Under the pieces are notes generated by a model. That model ran no database searches and was not told where the DNA came from. It saw only the letters and a list, made by a program, of their open reading frames with translations. A stretch of DNA of 64,000 nt from Hippophae tibetana (Eukaryota > Streptophyta > Magnoliopsida > Rosales > Elaeagnaceae). Shown here in pieces: positions 11,787 to 24,553 of the stretch (position 1 is the stretch's first letter; the number at the start of each line of letters is the position of its first letter). A program made the position numbers and the translations under genes. The stretch lies in assembly GCA_037013495.1 (NCBI GenBank), contig CM072807.1, positions 2,949,001 to 3,013,000 of the forward strand, read 5' to 3'.

Positions 11787-14639
11787 GATAAAGAACGGTA
11801 CATTTTGTTGAGTACAACTGTAAAATGCCCCTTTGCATAATTTTTTGTTATGCTGTTAGTCAGTTGAAGAATTAAGCTTGAATGGTCACATCGAAAATTT
11901 ATTTTTTCCCCAGTCATTGAGATCCTTGTATCCAATTTTTTGAGCAGAATCTAATACTAGTTGACAATAACAAAAGAAAAATTCTGAATCAGAATCAATT
12001 CAAAGTTGACATCAGCGTTGTTATATATGCTATTCGATCCTGTTCCATATTACACAATCAGGTAACTATAATAATAAATCAAGGTATTACAACTGTATGC
12101 TTGTTCTTTCCTACCTTATCTTTGTTTTGTCAACACTTGATAATTAATCATGTCGTTGTAATATCAAGAATCAAGTGCACGCTAGAGTTTTCCACTGTCT
12201 GAAGGATTATGTAGTCACTAGTCTACGAGATTACTCAAGAAATTGTTTCTGCATTGCTAAACATAAAGCTTCTCCAGCCAAGGAATCAAGTGAAATTGGT
12301 TTCAACTACCAATATATGTGTTCTACGTATGACATGCTCAAGTCTACATTCTACCCTGGTTTGTGTTGTATGTATTATTTTTGTTATATAATTAATTATT
12401 AATAAATGTTGTGAAGATGAAGCAAAGAAAATGACAGGCACAATGGAAAATATATGATTTTACTTTTCAAAAGATTACATAAAGCAAAAGCACATTTCAT
12501 TAGGTGATTATCATGCCCTACCATCTTTACACGATAATCTATTTTGCTAAGAAACTTCTTGTTTTGCACTAGATCTTTCACTGTGTCCACACCTTACTAT
12601 AAAGCACGGTCTTCCACTTTGATACATTTATGCAATATCAATTTGTGAAAAACATTATTGTACGATAAAAAACTAAAAGATTTTTGAATCGTTGAAACTC
12701 AGTGCATCTCCCTTCTTTATTTGATCTAAAAAAAATACACCAATGTGTATTGTCCTAAGCCCTAATCAAGGGGGAAAAAATCTTTGGATCAATAGGATGT
12801 GCTTTTTGTTGACGTGATTTTGATAAGTTATTTGAGGTAGTAGAACGTTCAAAGTGGCAGTCACATAGACGTTTCAGATGTTGTAGACATGTGAACCGGT
12901 TGTGTAGACGAATAACCAGGAAACTAGGCAAGACGTGAAGAGGCAACGTCGTTTTCTTAGTTTGGGTTAGTTCCATTTAGCTCCAAAAATTAAGACTTAC
13001 CAAAATCATGAATAGCAAGCAAATAAATGAATATGGACATGAGACTCTATTCTAACCGGCGATAACTGGGCAACATTATTTATTGGGAAATTCAATTTTG
13101 ACAAGATAGGTAGAAAAAGCGAAGAATACAAAAGCAGATTATGAAAAGGCATGATTAAAGGGTTGATGTAGCATCACTATCCAAACCCAATAGTGAAGAA
13201 GGGTTTAAATATTAATCTAAAGAAACAAATATATCTATATGTGTGTGTGTTTTCACCATGCAATAGCTAGTAATTCTTAGTTCTAGCTTACTCGATCGCT
13301 ATGATTGTACAATTATATCACAAGTGTTGGATGTTATTGAAATTGTATATGGGACCACACGTGTCTTTTGGTGCTTTGATAAAAAACTTTATTGTAACGT
13401 TTTCTTGGTGAAAGGAACCTAACATTAGACTAGTCAGGCAAATGGAACTGTTGAGATTTGTTGTTGAAAATGGATTTTGATCATCAAACATTTATCAATT
13501 AATCTCGTTCAGATTAAAAAGAAACAAAAATCAAGTTTTTTCTTTCTTTGAATCCTTCTGTTTATGGGTTATTCCAGGGTTGTAACTTGGGCTAATAACA
13601 TATATTATTTTTATAATTATTCGTTTCTTAATAAAATTCTTTATTATATATGAATAAATTATTAGTCATGATACAAATAAATTTTTATTGTATACATATA
13701 ATATATTTATAATTTTTAAATAAGTAATGTTCGAACATTAAGTTATTTAATTCATCTTCTTCAATTCTTACACGTTTTGATTAAAATAGTCTTTTAATAT
13801 TTTTGAAATAAGGTGGTTTATTATGTTTGTGATAACTTTAATATAATCTGTATAAATTCTAATAAAAAGTTAAATCTTTTAAAATTTTCAAGATAAATTT
13901 CATAATCTTCATTTTTAAAATCATCGTTTAAAGCTAAGAGACAGCCTTTATCAAACTTTTTTAATAAAATTATATTTTTATTTTTTATTTTTGTTTATTT
14001 CAGACTAGTTTTTTCAAGTTTAATTCTTGTATCTAATTTTCCTTATCACAATATTATGATATTCTTGTCTTTATTTTTTTTATTTTATCAGTATTATCAC
14101 TTAGTATAAGCAAATATCTTAAACATTCAAGATACTTAATTGACTTAAAAGTTATAATTATTATACTTAAATTTAAGGGGTCCATCACGATTTTCCCTTC
14201 TATTTGTCTCATCTTATTACAGTGGTTATGTTTCAGCTTTGCTTAAACTTCCACACCCTCTTGATAATGGTGAGCCTTCTGCGTTCGTACATAGATGATA
14301 TCCAATTTTGACTCATTAGAAAAGAGTAATTAAACTTTATTTTTTTCATAATATAATAATTATTACAAATTTAAGGCTAATTAAGAACCTTGAAGGGATT
14401 TTTAGCTCCTCATAATTAATGAATATATTATTACTGGTTTGGAATTTCAAGATAGATGGAAATTTTATGCTAGAGTTGTGTGTTTTTCAAGGGTGTGCGC
14501 TATGTTTTTCTGTGTGTTTCAAAATAAAAATAAGAGTTCCTTTTATAACACAAGGAATCCATGTTTACAAGATGAAAATTACTATTTTATCTTTGTTTTC
14601 ATAATTAATCTATTTTTCTACTTTAAATGGCAATAATTG
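11787..14639. other. Intergenic, AT-rich, no gene seen
   Basis: Downstream of the unknown gene. Short open frames here (for example 12175-12402) lack codon bias, conserved motifs or supporting splice sites. From 13600 onward the sequence is almost pure A/T with homopolymer runs. Confidence 0.6.
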
Positions 14640-15790
14640 TTTTTTGGCACATGTTGCCAACTAAAATGTGGGTCTTCATCTTTTTCTTTTTTGTCATCTT
14701 TTGCTTACACTTCTTCTATTTATTTTTCTTTATCGTTTTCTACCGATAGTGTTTTTGATGATGTTGATGATGATGCATCTTCATCTTTTTTTCTAATCTT
14801 TGATGCAGTAAATGCATTTATGATCTTTGGTGGCTTTTATTTCATAGAAGTAGAATATCTTCCTTGTTTTTTGTCCAATTTTCATGTAGTTACTGTTAAA
14901 ATTAGTTTCATATTTGATAATTTTTTTACCATCCTCTTATGAAAGAGTCATATTAATATGAGAAATAATGATTACTTTATTAATTGGATAATTTATTTTG
15001 ATCTCAATAGAGTTTTCAATCGTTTTGAGTTCATAGTAAATTTGGTCAAGCATATGACCTCTTAAAACACAGAGTTCTTCTGTGTCGAATTCTTTTTCTA
15101 GAAGAACCCTTGGTTTAGGAAGTTCTCTATTTGTATTGGAAATCCATATTTTAATAAAGTGGTAGGGATTAATACATCTTTCTAAAATATTGAATTTACT
15201 TCAAGTAGGAAATTCTTTGTTTATAGTGTAGAACTTCATATATTTAATGTGTTCCTAGGTGAATTTTCTGGACAAATTGTAGAGACTCAATCATTGTGGT
15301 TTGTTGAGGTTTCTATATTGATATTTTTTTTCATTTTCAATAACTGGTAAAATTTTGGGGAATGTTTCTCTGAATAGCACCGAATACTTTACTCTCTTTC
15401 ATGTCTATGAGAGAGAGATGCTTTTATAAATAATATTAGAGGTCTTGCTATTTTTCCTAAAATTGTCAACCTATTTAGTGTTGTTGGTTGTTGTTGTAAT
15501 ACTACAAAATTATTTCTTACTATCTTCTCTTGAGTTATTAGTTTTAGTGTTTTGTAATTGACATAATTGTCTTCAGCTTCTATTCTGTTTGTGAAAACTT
15601 TATGTGTTACTCCACTAAATCCTCGAATAAATTTACTAGTTTCTGCCCAATTATTATAATTCCTAGTTTTGGGCCATCGTAGACCACATAAGTCTTCTTT
15701 ATTCCTTTTTTTTACTTCATCACCCTAATTGAGCTTTCTTGTTTCAGAGATGTTACTTTCTTTTGAAATGTTAGGTTCTTCCTTTTAATT
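14640..15790 (-). pseudogene. Decayed minus-strand element with viroplasmin-like motif (pararetrovirus-like remnant)
   Basis: The minus strand has coding-like composition unlike its surroundings. Near 15700-15655 it reads YVVYDGPKLGI. A second piece at about 15660-15555, in a different frame, has spaced aromatic and GFSG residues. Together these resemble the viroplasmin / RNase H1 N-terminal fold found in caulimovirid proteins. Further down, minus-strand pieces around 15120-14950 (LRGHMLDQIYYE) and Lys/Asp/Ser-rich stretches at 14840-14640 follow, with stops and frameshifts between them. No intact frame and no flanking repeats were found. An endogenous pararetrovirus relic is the best fit, but another retroelement is possible. 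Confidence 0.35.
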
Positions 15791-16260
15791 TTGATTTCTT
15801 TCTTTGGAAGTTTTATCTTATTTAGATTGAATTTTTGATGAAGTTTCATCTTTTGAGTTTTTGGACTCTAAGAGTTGTTTTGAACAATTAAATTCTTTAT
15901 GTTTATTTTCTTTCTCCATAAGAGACTTATCGAGTTATAATAGGTCAAGTTGTTTCAGTAAATTTTTTATCTTATTTTCTTTTATCTTGATCTTAATATC
16001 AAGATATTTCATTCCTGTAAGCATAAAAAAATTAAAAGTGTTAATTTTTTAAGTAAACACATCTCTTAAATTATTCTTCTATCTTCAAAGATATTTAACA
16101 TCAAAATTATAATGTTTGGACCAATGTTATCATGTGACTAATATTCCTTGTTTGTAATCATCTACAATGTTAGTTCTTAATTAATTCATTTTTTCAAATA
16201 TCGATAAATAAATAAATACTAAAAGAAATTAGCCAAAAAATAGAGTAAAAATTTACTCTT

Positions 16261-16701
16261 TTTGATAATAATTTTAATTTTTAATTTTTTTAAATTTCAA
16301 TAAAATAAATTTGATAATACTTTTTTATTATTTTCATATTTTAAGAAATTACTATCAAAATATAGGATAATTTATAAATCTTTAAAAAGAAGATTTTTTA
16401 ATTAGATTTCAATTTTTTTTATTTTCACCAAATATTTTTTTCTAAAGAGTAAATAAAGTGTTATGAATTTTGTATGTAAAAGTATTGGAACAAAATTATT
16501 AAAAACAATTTTTTTAAAATAATAACAAAAAATTCTTAATTTTTTTTTTTGAAAAAAAAACATTACCAAACAAGTTGTAGTTGATTTTTTTTTAATTACT
16601 AAGTGAAAATTGTTATTTAAGTGAATATTTTTACAAAAAAAAATTATAAATTATAAAATTAATTATAAAATTAAAAATTAAAAATCAAAATTATTATCAA
16701 A
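16261..16701. mobile_element. MITE with about 29-bp terminal inverted repeats
   Basis: Left end TTTGATAATAATTTTAATTT (start of a 29-bp repeat, 16261-16289) is the reverse complement of the right end ending in AAATTATTATCAAA at 16701, with about 28 of 29 positions matching. The 441-bp interior is A/T-rich and non-coding, with further partial copies of the terminal motif. No clear target-site duplication can be named in such sequence, so the superfamily is open. Confidence 0.55.
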
Positions 16702-18980
16702 CATTTTCTTATCGTCAAATTAGAAGGGAAGAATTTCAATGTTCTCCAAAGTATATAGTGTATATAGGTTAGTATATTACAGCTGTCCAATCTAGATGGG
16801 GAAAATAATATATATGAATTGCAACAAGATTGGATTGCATATATAATTAGTCCTGACGTTAATTACATCAACAAGTTCTCTTTTAACATTGATTCCTTTC
16901 TCACCTCAAACGATTTTGATCTTTTTTCATTAACAAAAGGGAGGTCATGACTCATCATGACGAGTATTAGAGTAAAAAACAATAGCAAAAAAAGAAAAGA
17001 AGTATCACATAAAAAACTCTTAATATTTGTTTTATATTAAAAGTGAGATAACGTATTTTTACTATTAAATAAAATTTAATTTATAATTTTATATTAAATA
17101 TAATACAATTAAAATTTAAATTAAACTAAAATTATTTAATCTCGTTTATTATTAACTCTATCTAATTTAAACGTCGCTTAATATTATTTTAAATTTTATG
17201 ATAATATTTTATATAATTTACTCGTATTAATATACTTGTGATTTCTTGGTTAACATATAATCATATTCTTATAAAAGCATCATGATCATATCAAATCCAT
17301 ATATTTAGTCATTAATCTCTTTTATTATAAAAATCAAGAAATTATACAATTATAATATTAGTCTAGTTTTTTTTATAATTATTATTGATATAATGCTTTT
17401 TAACTCAATTAGACGAGATTTTCAATTAAGTTAAAAAAATTATATTACAAAATACGAAAAATATAAAGTCACTACAAAACCCAACAAATAAAGAAAAGAC
17501 CTGAATCCACAGACAACACGTACGATATAGTCGGGATGGGGTTGAGACCTTACCTCAAATTGTTGACATTTAAAGCAAAGGCAGTGTTATGGTATTGAAT
17601 TTGCTGTTATATATATATATATCTTTATGCTCACCTAACTATATAAATTAAAGATTACATAATTAACTTATTATACTTTATAAAGGCTATATATCTTGTC
17701 TTTGTGATTTAGATATTGAATAAATTATTCTTAATTATTGATAATTTATTGCTTTTAACTATAAGCAACTATATCATCGCCTACTTTAGGTCCATTCCCT
17801 TTACTTTATACACCCAATTTTATGGAAACAACTGTGAGACACATCATATGACTTGATACAATATCTGTCATTCTTGGACAGAAATCGACCAAGATATCAA
17901 CGGGGTTAAAAACGGAAAATAATGTATAAAGTGAGGGTAAAAACACAAAATTGTCATAATTAAGTCTATCAGTATGTAATTTATATTTCTTTGGTAGATA
18001 ATTTATTAAAGTATATTTATTTCATAATTTTAATTTTGTTTGATTAGTTTATATTTATTTTAAGGCGATTAATAATATACTTTTTATTTATATATATATA
18101 TATATTAATAATTTATACTTTTTAGTAAATATTAATTTTAGATATGTGTTTTTGCATAGATTCTTGATTGAAATATGATAAATATAATAGTATTGATTGT
18201 AAAGCAATAATAGTTATTAATTCAAAGTTTTTTATTTAGAAAATAAATAAAAATAAAGTAATTTAATATAAAAAAAATTAAGTTGTTTTTATTATAACAA
18301 GGTAAAAAATTAATATCTAAATTTTTTAGAAAGGTTTATAGAATACTCTTAAAATAAATAGTTGATTAATTTATTATTTTATTAAAAAATATTAAATAAA
18401 TAATGTTATATGATCCAAACACAGTACAGATATGATTAATTTGACACGATATTAACAAAACTTACCAAATTTTGTTTAATAAATAAATCAAATATAATAT
18501 AACATAGATGAACTTATTTAATTAACATATTATTATTATTATTAAGAATAAATTTGAAATGAACATGATACAACCTAATTAATCTCGATAAAAATTTTAT
18601 AAGTATTTTTTTGCTTTAAAATAATGTATATTAGTTAAATATTTTTTAACTATATAAAATACGAGACATGAAAATTATTAGTTTGATATAAATTTATTTA
18701 TAAATGAATCGACTTTATATAACCTGTTTATTAAACTAGTAAACACAAATTATATGAATTCTTACTCAATTGAATTAAAATAATTATCTAAAAATAATAA
18801 TGTAAAGTTAATGTTTAATAAAACTAATATAATTATTCTTAATAAATATATATTATATAAATATTTTGATATTTATTAATTTATTAAATAAATCAATTGC
18901 TAGTTAAAAAAGAATAACAAGACAAATAACATTGTATCAACTATCAACCATTTGAAAGCTGATCCTCAAGTAAAAAGTCT

Positions 18981-19082
18981 ACAAATAGATATAAAGGGTA
19001 TAAATTTATCATTATTATTTTTTGTAATTTTACAAATAGATATAAAGGGTATAAATTTATTATTATTATTTTTTGTAATTTT
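18981..19082. repeat. Tandem duplication, 51-bp unit twice
   Basis: Copies 18981-19031 and 19032-19082 both read ACAAATAGATATAAAGGGTA and onward, differing mainly in one TCA/TTA position. Non-coding. Confidence 0.85.
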
Positions 19083-21084
19083 GGAATGTCAGTAAGTTGA
19101 AAATTAAAATTTTAAAAAATAAGAAAACAGTGTCAAATGTACGAAATAGTTAGATATCTCTCGATTATTATTATTATCATTATTTTTATTTTTATTTTTT
19201 GTTATGGTAAGAATATGTCATAGTAAGAAAATATGAAGGTTACTATTAAAGATATTATATGCTAAGCTTTGTCAACAAAAAAATTTACAAGGTTATTCCG
19301 TGTAAGAAAGAAGTTTGGCATTTTAACAAATTCAAAAAGAAAAAATAAATTAAAAAATACCAAACAAAATGGTTATACAAAAATATGCCATATATTCGAG
19401 AGCAACTCTCCCTTTTATTATAGAATAATATATTTGTTTTAGTAGATAATTTATAGAATTGTATTTATTTTATTTGATAATTTTATATTTTTTAAATAAA
19501 TAAATTCTCTTTTATTAATTATGTGAAACATAATTTTAGATAATAATTTCATTGGTCAAATTAAAAAGGATACTGATTAAATTAAAAAAATAGGTAATAA
19601 AATACTGAATTAAAAAAAATAACTAAATTGATTATCTTTTTTAAGAATATAGAAGTGGTAAAATTAAAAAAAATATATATATTTGGGTGTATAACAGTTC
19701 ATATAATTATTTTAAAAACAATTCAGTTTTATTGTTATAAAAAGTAGCATAAGGAAGAATAATTTTTTTTTAATTGTATAAGATATAAATTGTTTTAATT
19801 TAAATGTAATGTAATTAAAATAACTGAAGAAAAAAATTAAATAAAAATAAAAATATATTATTTATCTACAGTTTTTTTTTCATAACAATATGATTAATTT
19901 TTTATAAAAAAATAAATATAAAATTTAAATATTATTGTTAAGAACAACTAGAAGACTTCTATAATCACATTCCTTAAAAAGGGAGAAAGAGCTCACATAA
20001 TAAAGCATGTGTCCAAAATTAACAATATAAATATCATAAATATAAAAAAAATCAAAACATTTACTTAATCTATGTTTATAACACATACAATTTTAACAAT
20101 ATAAATATAAATAAACCAAATTTTAACGATATAAATATAAACAAACCAAATATTAGTGACATCTTTGTAAACATCTTTGTAATATCACCACCCAAACGTT
20201 AATTAGTGCATGGAAAAAATATAAATAATTTTTTTTTAAATATACATTTATTTGTATGCTACACTAAGTATAATATATGTGCATTAATATTATCTTGCTA
20301 ATCAATAGAAGGGGCAATATTAACAAATTATTATTCAAATATGTTGTGATGTACCGTACCAATCAGTATCAAAAATTGACCCACTGGCTGTATCACCTAC
20401 CTTCAAAATTTAGATTTTAAGATTTTATTGAATATAGTTTAGTTTTTAATTTTAAAAAATTAATTTACATTATGTTAGTTTAATTATCATTTTTCTAAAC
20501 ATTATAAAAATTGAATTAATTTATTATTTTTATTTATATAACTATTTTTAATTTTTTTTAGTTTTCATTAAACGCCATCAACCGTCATCCTCTTTGCCTC
20601 TCCTTACCTTTCAAGTTTGTCTTGCTTCTCACCCAATCATCTACACAAACGACGAACGACCAACGAGTAGACGAATGAATAAAGAGCAATTCTAATAGAC
20701 TCATTAATTATATATTGTTTAACTATTTATATATTATAACTACAACATCTTTTATATTTTTAAGATTAGAATTTGCATTTCATGAACAATATTATAAATT
20801 ATTTGAATATGATCGTTAACGAATTTTGTCAAGTAAGTCATTATTATTTCTTATTATTTATTTACTTGACTTTTAATTTTTTTATGCAATTTATAATTAA
20901 TATGATAACGATATTAGGTAAGTGATTGAAATTAGGTAAGTGATTGAAATCAAAATGTTTAAATTTAAAATTAATAATAAAATTAGCATTGAAAATATTA
21001 GAAATTATAATACAAGAATCAAGAAAATTAATAAACAAAATCCATTAGTTAAAAAGATGAAAAAATTTACTTGATCCAACGAAA

Positions 21085-21222
21085 AAAAATTGGTTTAAAT
21101 TAGATTGATTTTGTAAATTTATTGGTTTCAATTGGTTCTCATTTTTCAAGAACCGATCATATTAAATTGGTTTCGATTATGATCTAAATCCAAACTAACA
21201 CATATATGCACACCTCTATTAT
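21085..21222. repeat. Dispersed repeat fragment rich in AACCGA / TTGGTTT motifs
   Basis: It contains repeated TTGGTTT, AACCGAT and ATTGGTTTCGATT words and ends ATGCACACCTCTATT. The larger repeat at 55312-55865 begins with the reverse complement of that kind of end (AGGGATGTGCA) and has the same GGTTCGGTT word content. Probably two fragments of one non-autonomous DNA-transposon family. Confidence 0.4.
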
Positions 21223-21429
21223 AACTCCATTGACGTATAAATGACAACCAAATACATTTACACCCATTGTTATCAGTTAAACATAATTTGTGTTACAATT
21301 AAAAATATAATTAGAATTATGTTAATATCGATTTTGATTGGAGTTTGACTCATTTTATGTTGTTATTTTTTTTTTCTAAATTAGGTAACTCTTGGTGTCA
21401 TTGAGATACTATTCTTCTTAAACTAAAGG

Positions 21430-21870
21430 TGCCAAAGAGGTCATGTCACGAGCCTATGAATTAACGTGTCGTGTTAATTTATGGCATATATACAGGCTAT
21501 ATCGTAACTTTATTCTTGGCCCGTGGGATTTATCGTGTTGTGCTTGGCCCGTCGAACTATGCTTAGTAGGCCAGCATGACCCATGACCCGTTTAGTCCAT
21601 TATTTGAAAAAATATTGGTAATGAGAGTTGAACCCTTTATTTTTCATGTATCAACGTTAACTATCTACCGTGTTACGTCCACATTTGATAATATATAAAT
21701 ATTTATATATTTATATATATTATGGGCTACGAATAACGAATTGTATTATGTTACTATTTTTTTCTCGCGTAACATGCCATGTCATGCCTAATTTTAATAG
21801 ATCATGTCGTGCTAACCTATTGGGAGAACAATCGAGTGTTAAATGAGTCGGACCGACATTTGATACCCTT
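21430..21870. repeat. Unclassified GTCGTG/GGCCCGT-rich dispersed repeat
   Basis: A patch of normal composition inside AT-rich DNA. It has recurring GTCGTGTTAA, TTGGCCCGT and CATGACCC words on both sides of an AT-rich centre near 21690-21720. The style matches dispersed plant repeats, but no terminal structure can be assigned. Confidence 0.3.
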
Positions 21871-22787
21871 AACTTAAATTGACTATTAAAGAAAGTTGTT
21901 AGCATAAAGTTTCATTATTTTCGTGTTTACAGAGACAATAATACTACAACTAATAATATAGTTTCTAAAATCCTTAATATTTGTATAGTAAATTGGTGGT
22001 ACCATGTATCATCTCGTTATGCCTTTTATTTTTTTTTATGTTAGTATCAAATTTAATTATAAATTTTGCTTATAATTATTTTATATTTTTTCTATATATA
22101 TTTAATAATATTAGTAATTAACGAGTTAATTGAGTATGTTACTAAATTTTTACTAATCTAATTAAAATGTTTTAATATACACCGATCAGTTCTAACCTTT
22201 CATTAAAAAAGTGTAAAAAATCAATTTTTTTTTATCATTATCAATAAATAAACATTATTTTTTTAAGTGATCTTATCATCGATGTGTAATTAAAATTAAA
22301 CTCTCACCTTCACTCAATATAAATAACATACGTTAAGTAATGTTTATATAAAAAGCATATATTAAATTATCATTTTGTATGCCTACATTCAAATAACAAA
22401 ATAAGTATGTGATTGTAAATATTTTTTTTTTTTAGTATTTTGTATAGTCATCGGTTACAAATATCATATATAAAATTTAGAAATTTAAACTATTTATTTT
22501 ACTCACAAAATGTTATAAAAATAAGTTGTAAAAATAATTAAATAGAAAAATAAAAGAATATAAATCAATTATAATTTTAAAAAGGAAAACAGACTTTGGA
22601 TGGAGAGGGAGTTAAAAAAATGAAATTAAGGTTGTTAGGGGTCATATAGTGCGATTATTCCTATCTTTATTATTATGTTATATGTTTTGCATTAATGTTT
22701 TTTCATTACTTAATTAACAGTAAGTTCAATATATCTTCTCAATTAACTCTTATTTATTTTACTTTCATTATATAGAGTTCATATTAT

Positions 22788-23292
22788 GTTCAATGATCAT
22801 CAAAATCGAAGGTCTCAAGGTTTACCAATGTGGTCTACAATGAGAGTAAGTTATAATTAATACATGGTTTATTAAACTCTTTAAATTCAATCTTGTAGAT
22901 TTTTCATATCTATTGGCTATTCACTAAAAGTACTAACAATATTTACTGATAATATCTATGTAATTTCTTTTTGAACAGTGTCCTAAGCAAGATGATTTGG
23001 TAACATGTGGGTATTATGTCCTTATGTTTATGAGGATAATTATTGGCAATCCACTTGTTTCTATTATTGACTTGGTAATAATTTCAATAATTTTGTGTAT
23101 TTTTATTTCTTTTTTATTCATGATTTTAATTTTTTAGTTAATTGGCTAACAATATATATGTGTGTGTGTGCGCGCACGCGTGTGTGTGTGTGTACATTAC
23201 AACTTAATCGTGAAGGAACTTACACTGATACTGAAGTTGATGAGATGCGGAATGAGTGGGCAGAATTCACCAATCGATTCTTACAACTATAA
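22788..23292 (+). pseudogene. Ulp1-type (C48) cysteine peptidase C-terminal exons from a CACTA element
   Basis: The split frame has exon-like pieces: about 22790-22845 (SQGLPMWSTMR), 22980-23073 and 23196-23292 (stop at 23290). They have plausible GT/AG borders (acceptor at 22978-22979, donor at 23074). The middle piece reads CPKQDDLVTCGYYVLMFM, matching the Q...CGYY signature around the catalytic Cys of SUMO-peptidase-like domains carried by plant CACTA elements. The last piece TDTEVDEMRNEWAEF fits the domain's C-terminus. The upstream His and Asp part of the catalytic triad and the transposase are not found nearby, so this is a relic. The CACTA-style end at 24553 is about 1.3 kb downstream in the right orientation. 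Confidence 0.6.
23157..23194. repeat. GT/GC microsatellite
   Basis: Alternating purine-pyrimidine run: (TG)n, then GCGCGCACGCG, then (TG)n. It lies in the apparent intron between the last two Ulp1-like exons. Confidence 0.9.
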
Positions 23293-24317
23293 CTCACCAT
23301 ATAGTCAAATAAAATGGTAAGGTGAATGATGTGTGATGTTCATGACTGGTTTTTTAATCAAAAATCTGGATTTCCTATTTCATTTTTAGAACAAGAAGTA
23401 GATAGGACTCTTGTGTGTTCTTGATGTTGTATATGCATGATTATAGTCATGTAATGTGGATGTTGATATGCTCATATATAGTAGATGTTTGTAATATTCA
23501 TAGGTATTGTCCAACGTTTGCAAGGACCCTTCGTCTGTATCTCTTTTATGCGTAATTAATGTAGGTATTAGTAAATAATAATGTTGTTGCTGTTATTGAT
23601 ATGGGTAGTACTAAATAATAATGTTACTATTGTTATTGATATAGGTATTACTATTTTTCTTGAATTGTATCTCAATTGTTTTTGTTTTATAGTGAGTATC
23701 ATAAATTTACTTTGAGGTTAGATAAGAATTCCATGATTGTCACTCTTGAATAGGTTGAAGAACTACTTATTATGCCATTTGTTGTATATGTAGGAACAAA
23801 TGTAGATTGAAGAACTTATTGTGTTAATATGAGGTATTGCTTATATTCATGTAATCTGGATGTTGGTATTTTTATGACATTATAATCATGATGTAACATA
23901 TATTAAGAATAAATAAGTAGAGAAGATTATTATGTTTTGGATGTTGTATATGCAGGATTATATTCATGGAAATTGGATGTTGGTGTGCTTATACTAGATG
24001 TTGTTTTTTTATAAGGAAATTAATACATGATACCAAGGACAAAGATTTTGAAAAATAGCATTATTACAATGGGACTTACTCTTTTTCACATTGATTTAGA
24101 TTGTAGACTAATGTTAGCAGCTTTAAAGTTGTTTCTTGTATTTCTTTTATATTTTTGGAATTCTTTAATTAGTTAGTTTTTATTATATATGTTTTATTGT
24201 ATCGTTTTATTAAACTCTTAATGTAATATCTCTTTTAAATTTAATATAATTAATTTTATTTTTTTATTTTTTTCAATTTATATTTGAAAATTTAGTGTAA
24301 TAATAATTCATTTTGAT
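23293..24317. repeat. Internal direct repeats 3' of the Ulp1-like relic
   Basis: A module with TTGTATATGCA(T/G)GATTATA, TCATG..A(T)TGGATGTTG and TAGATGTT appears near 23428-23490, partly near 23828-23875 and again near 23940-24005. A second pair, around 23575-23645, repeats AATAATAATGTT and GTTATTGATATGGGTA. This fits the repetitive 3' portion of a CACTA element. No coding frame seen. Confidence 0.45.
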
Positions 24318-24553
24318 TATCTATGGTCTCGGTTATATAGGAAAACCGTGGCCATAGGCGAGATTTATGGCCTCGATTATAACAAAACCGTGATCATATG
24401 TGAGACCTATGGCCTCGGTTATTGAGAAACCGAGGTCATAAGGGGTACCTATGGTCTCGGTTAAAAATAGAGACCATAGGTAATGACTTTTGGTCTCTCT
24501 CACTTAGGCCTCGGTTCTTATAACCGAGGTCATAAGCACATATTTTAGTAGTG
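24318..24553 (+). mobile_element. CACTA element right end with hairpin subterminal repeats
   Basis: The stretch ends TAGTAGTG at 24553, the reverse complement of CACTACTA, the signature CACTA terminus. Inside it are about five units of CCTATGG(T/C)CTCGGTT, each paired with an inverted partner such as AACCGAGGTCATA: 24321/24343, 24366/24385, 24406/24427, 24448/24471 and 24507/24521. Subterminal repeats of this sort bind transposase in CACTA elements. The matching left end was not found. Confidence 0.6.

Larger units (their letters stand above)
16702..22779. other. Long AT-rich intergenic stretch with repeat debris
   Basis: No convincing gene on either strand. Most of it is A/T homopolymers and short tandem words. 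Patches of ordinary composition at 17510-17570, 20570-20690 and 21430-21870 do not give a supported coding frame. The separate repeats seen inside are listed on their own lines. Confidence 0.55.

Noticed and set aside
14637..14942. 101-codon Ser/Phe-rich plus-strand frame
   Set aside because: Mirror of Lys/Glu/Asp-rich minus-strand debris; no start context or motif.
17470..17483. CACTACAAAACCCA as a left CACTA terminus paired with 24553
   Set aside because: It lacks the CCTCGGTT-type subterminal motifs of the right end, and the 7-kb interval shows no transposase sequence, so the match is probably chance.
20570..20690. Normal-composition patch as an exon
   Set aside because: Short, with stops in the relevant frames and no splice partners nearby.
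23293..24005. CRISPR-like repeat array
   Set aside because: The spaced repeats are degenerate, of uneven length and spacing, and lie in a plant transposon relic.
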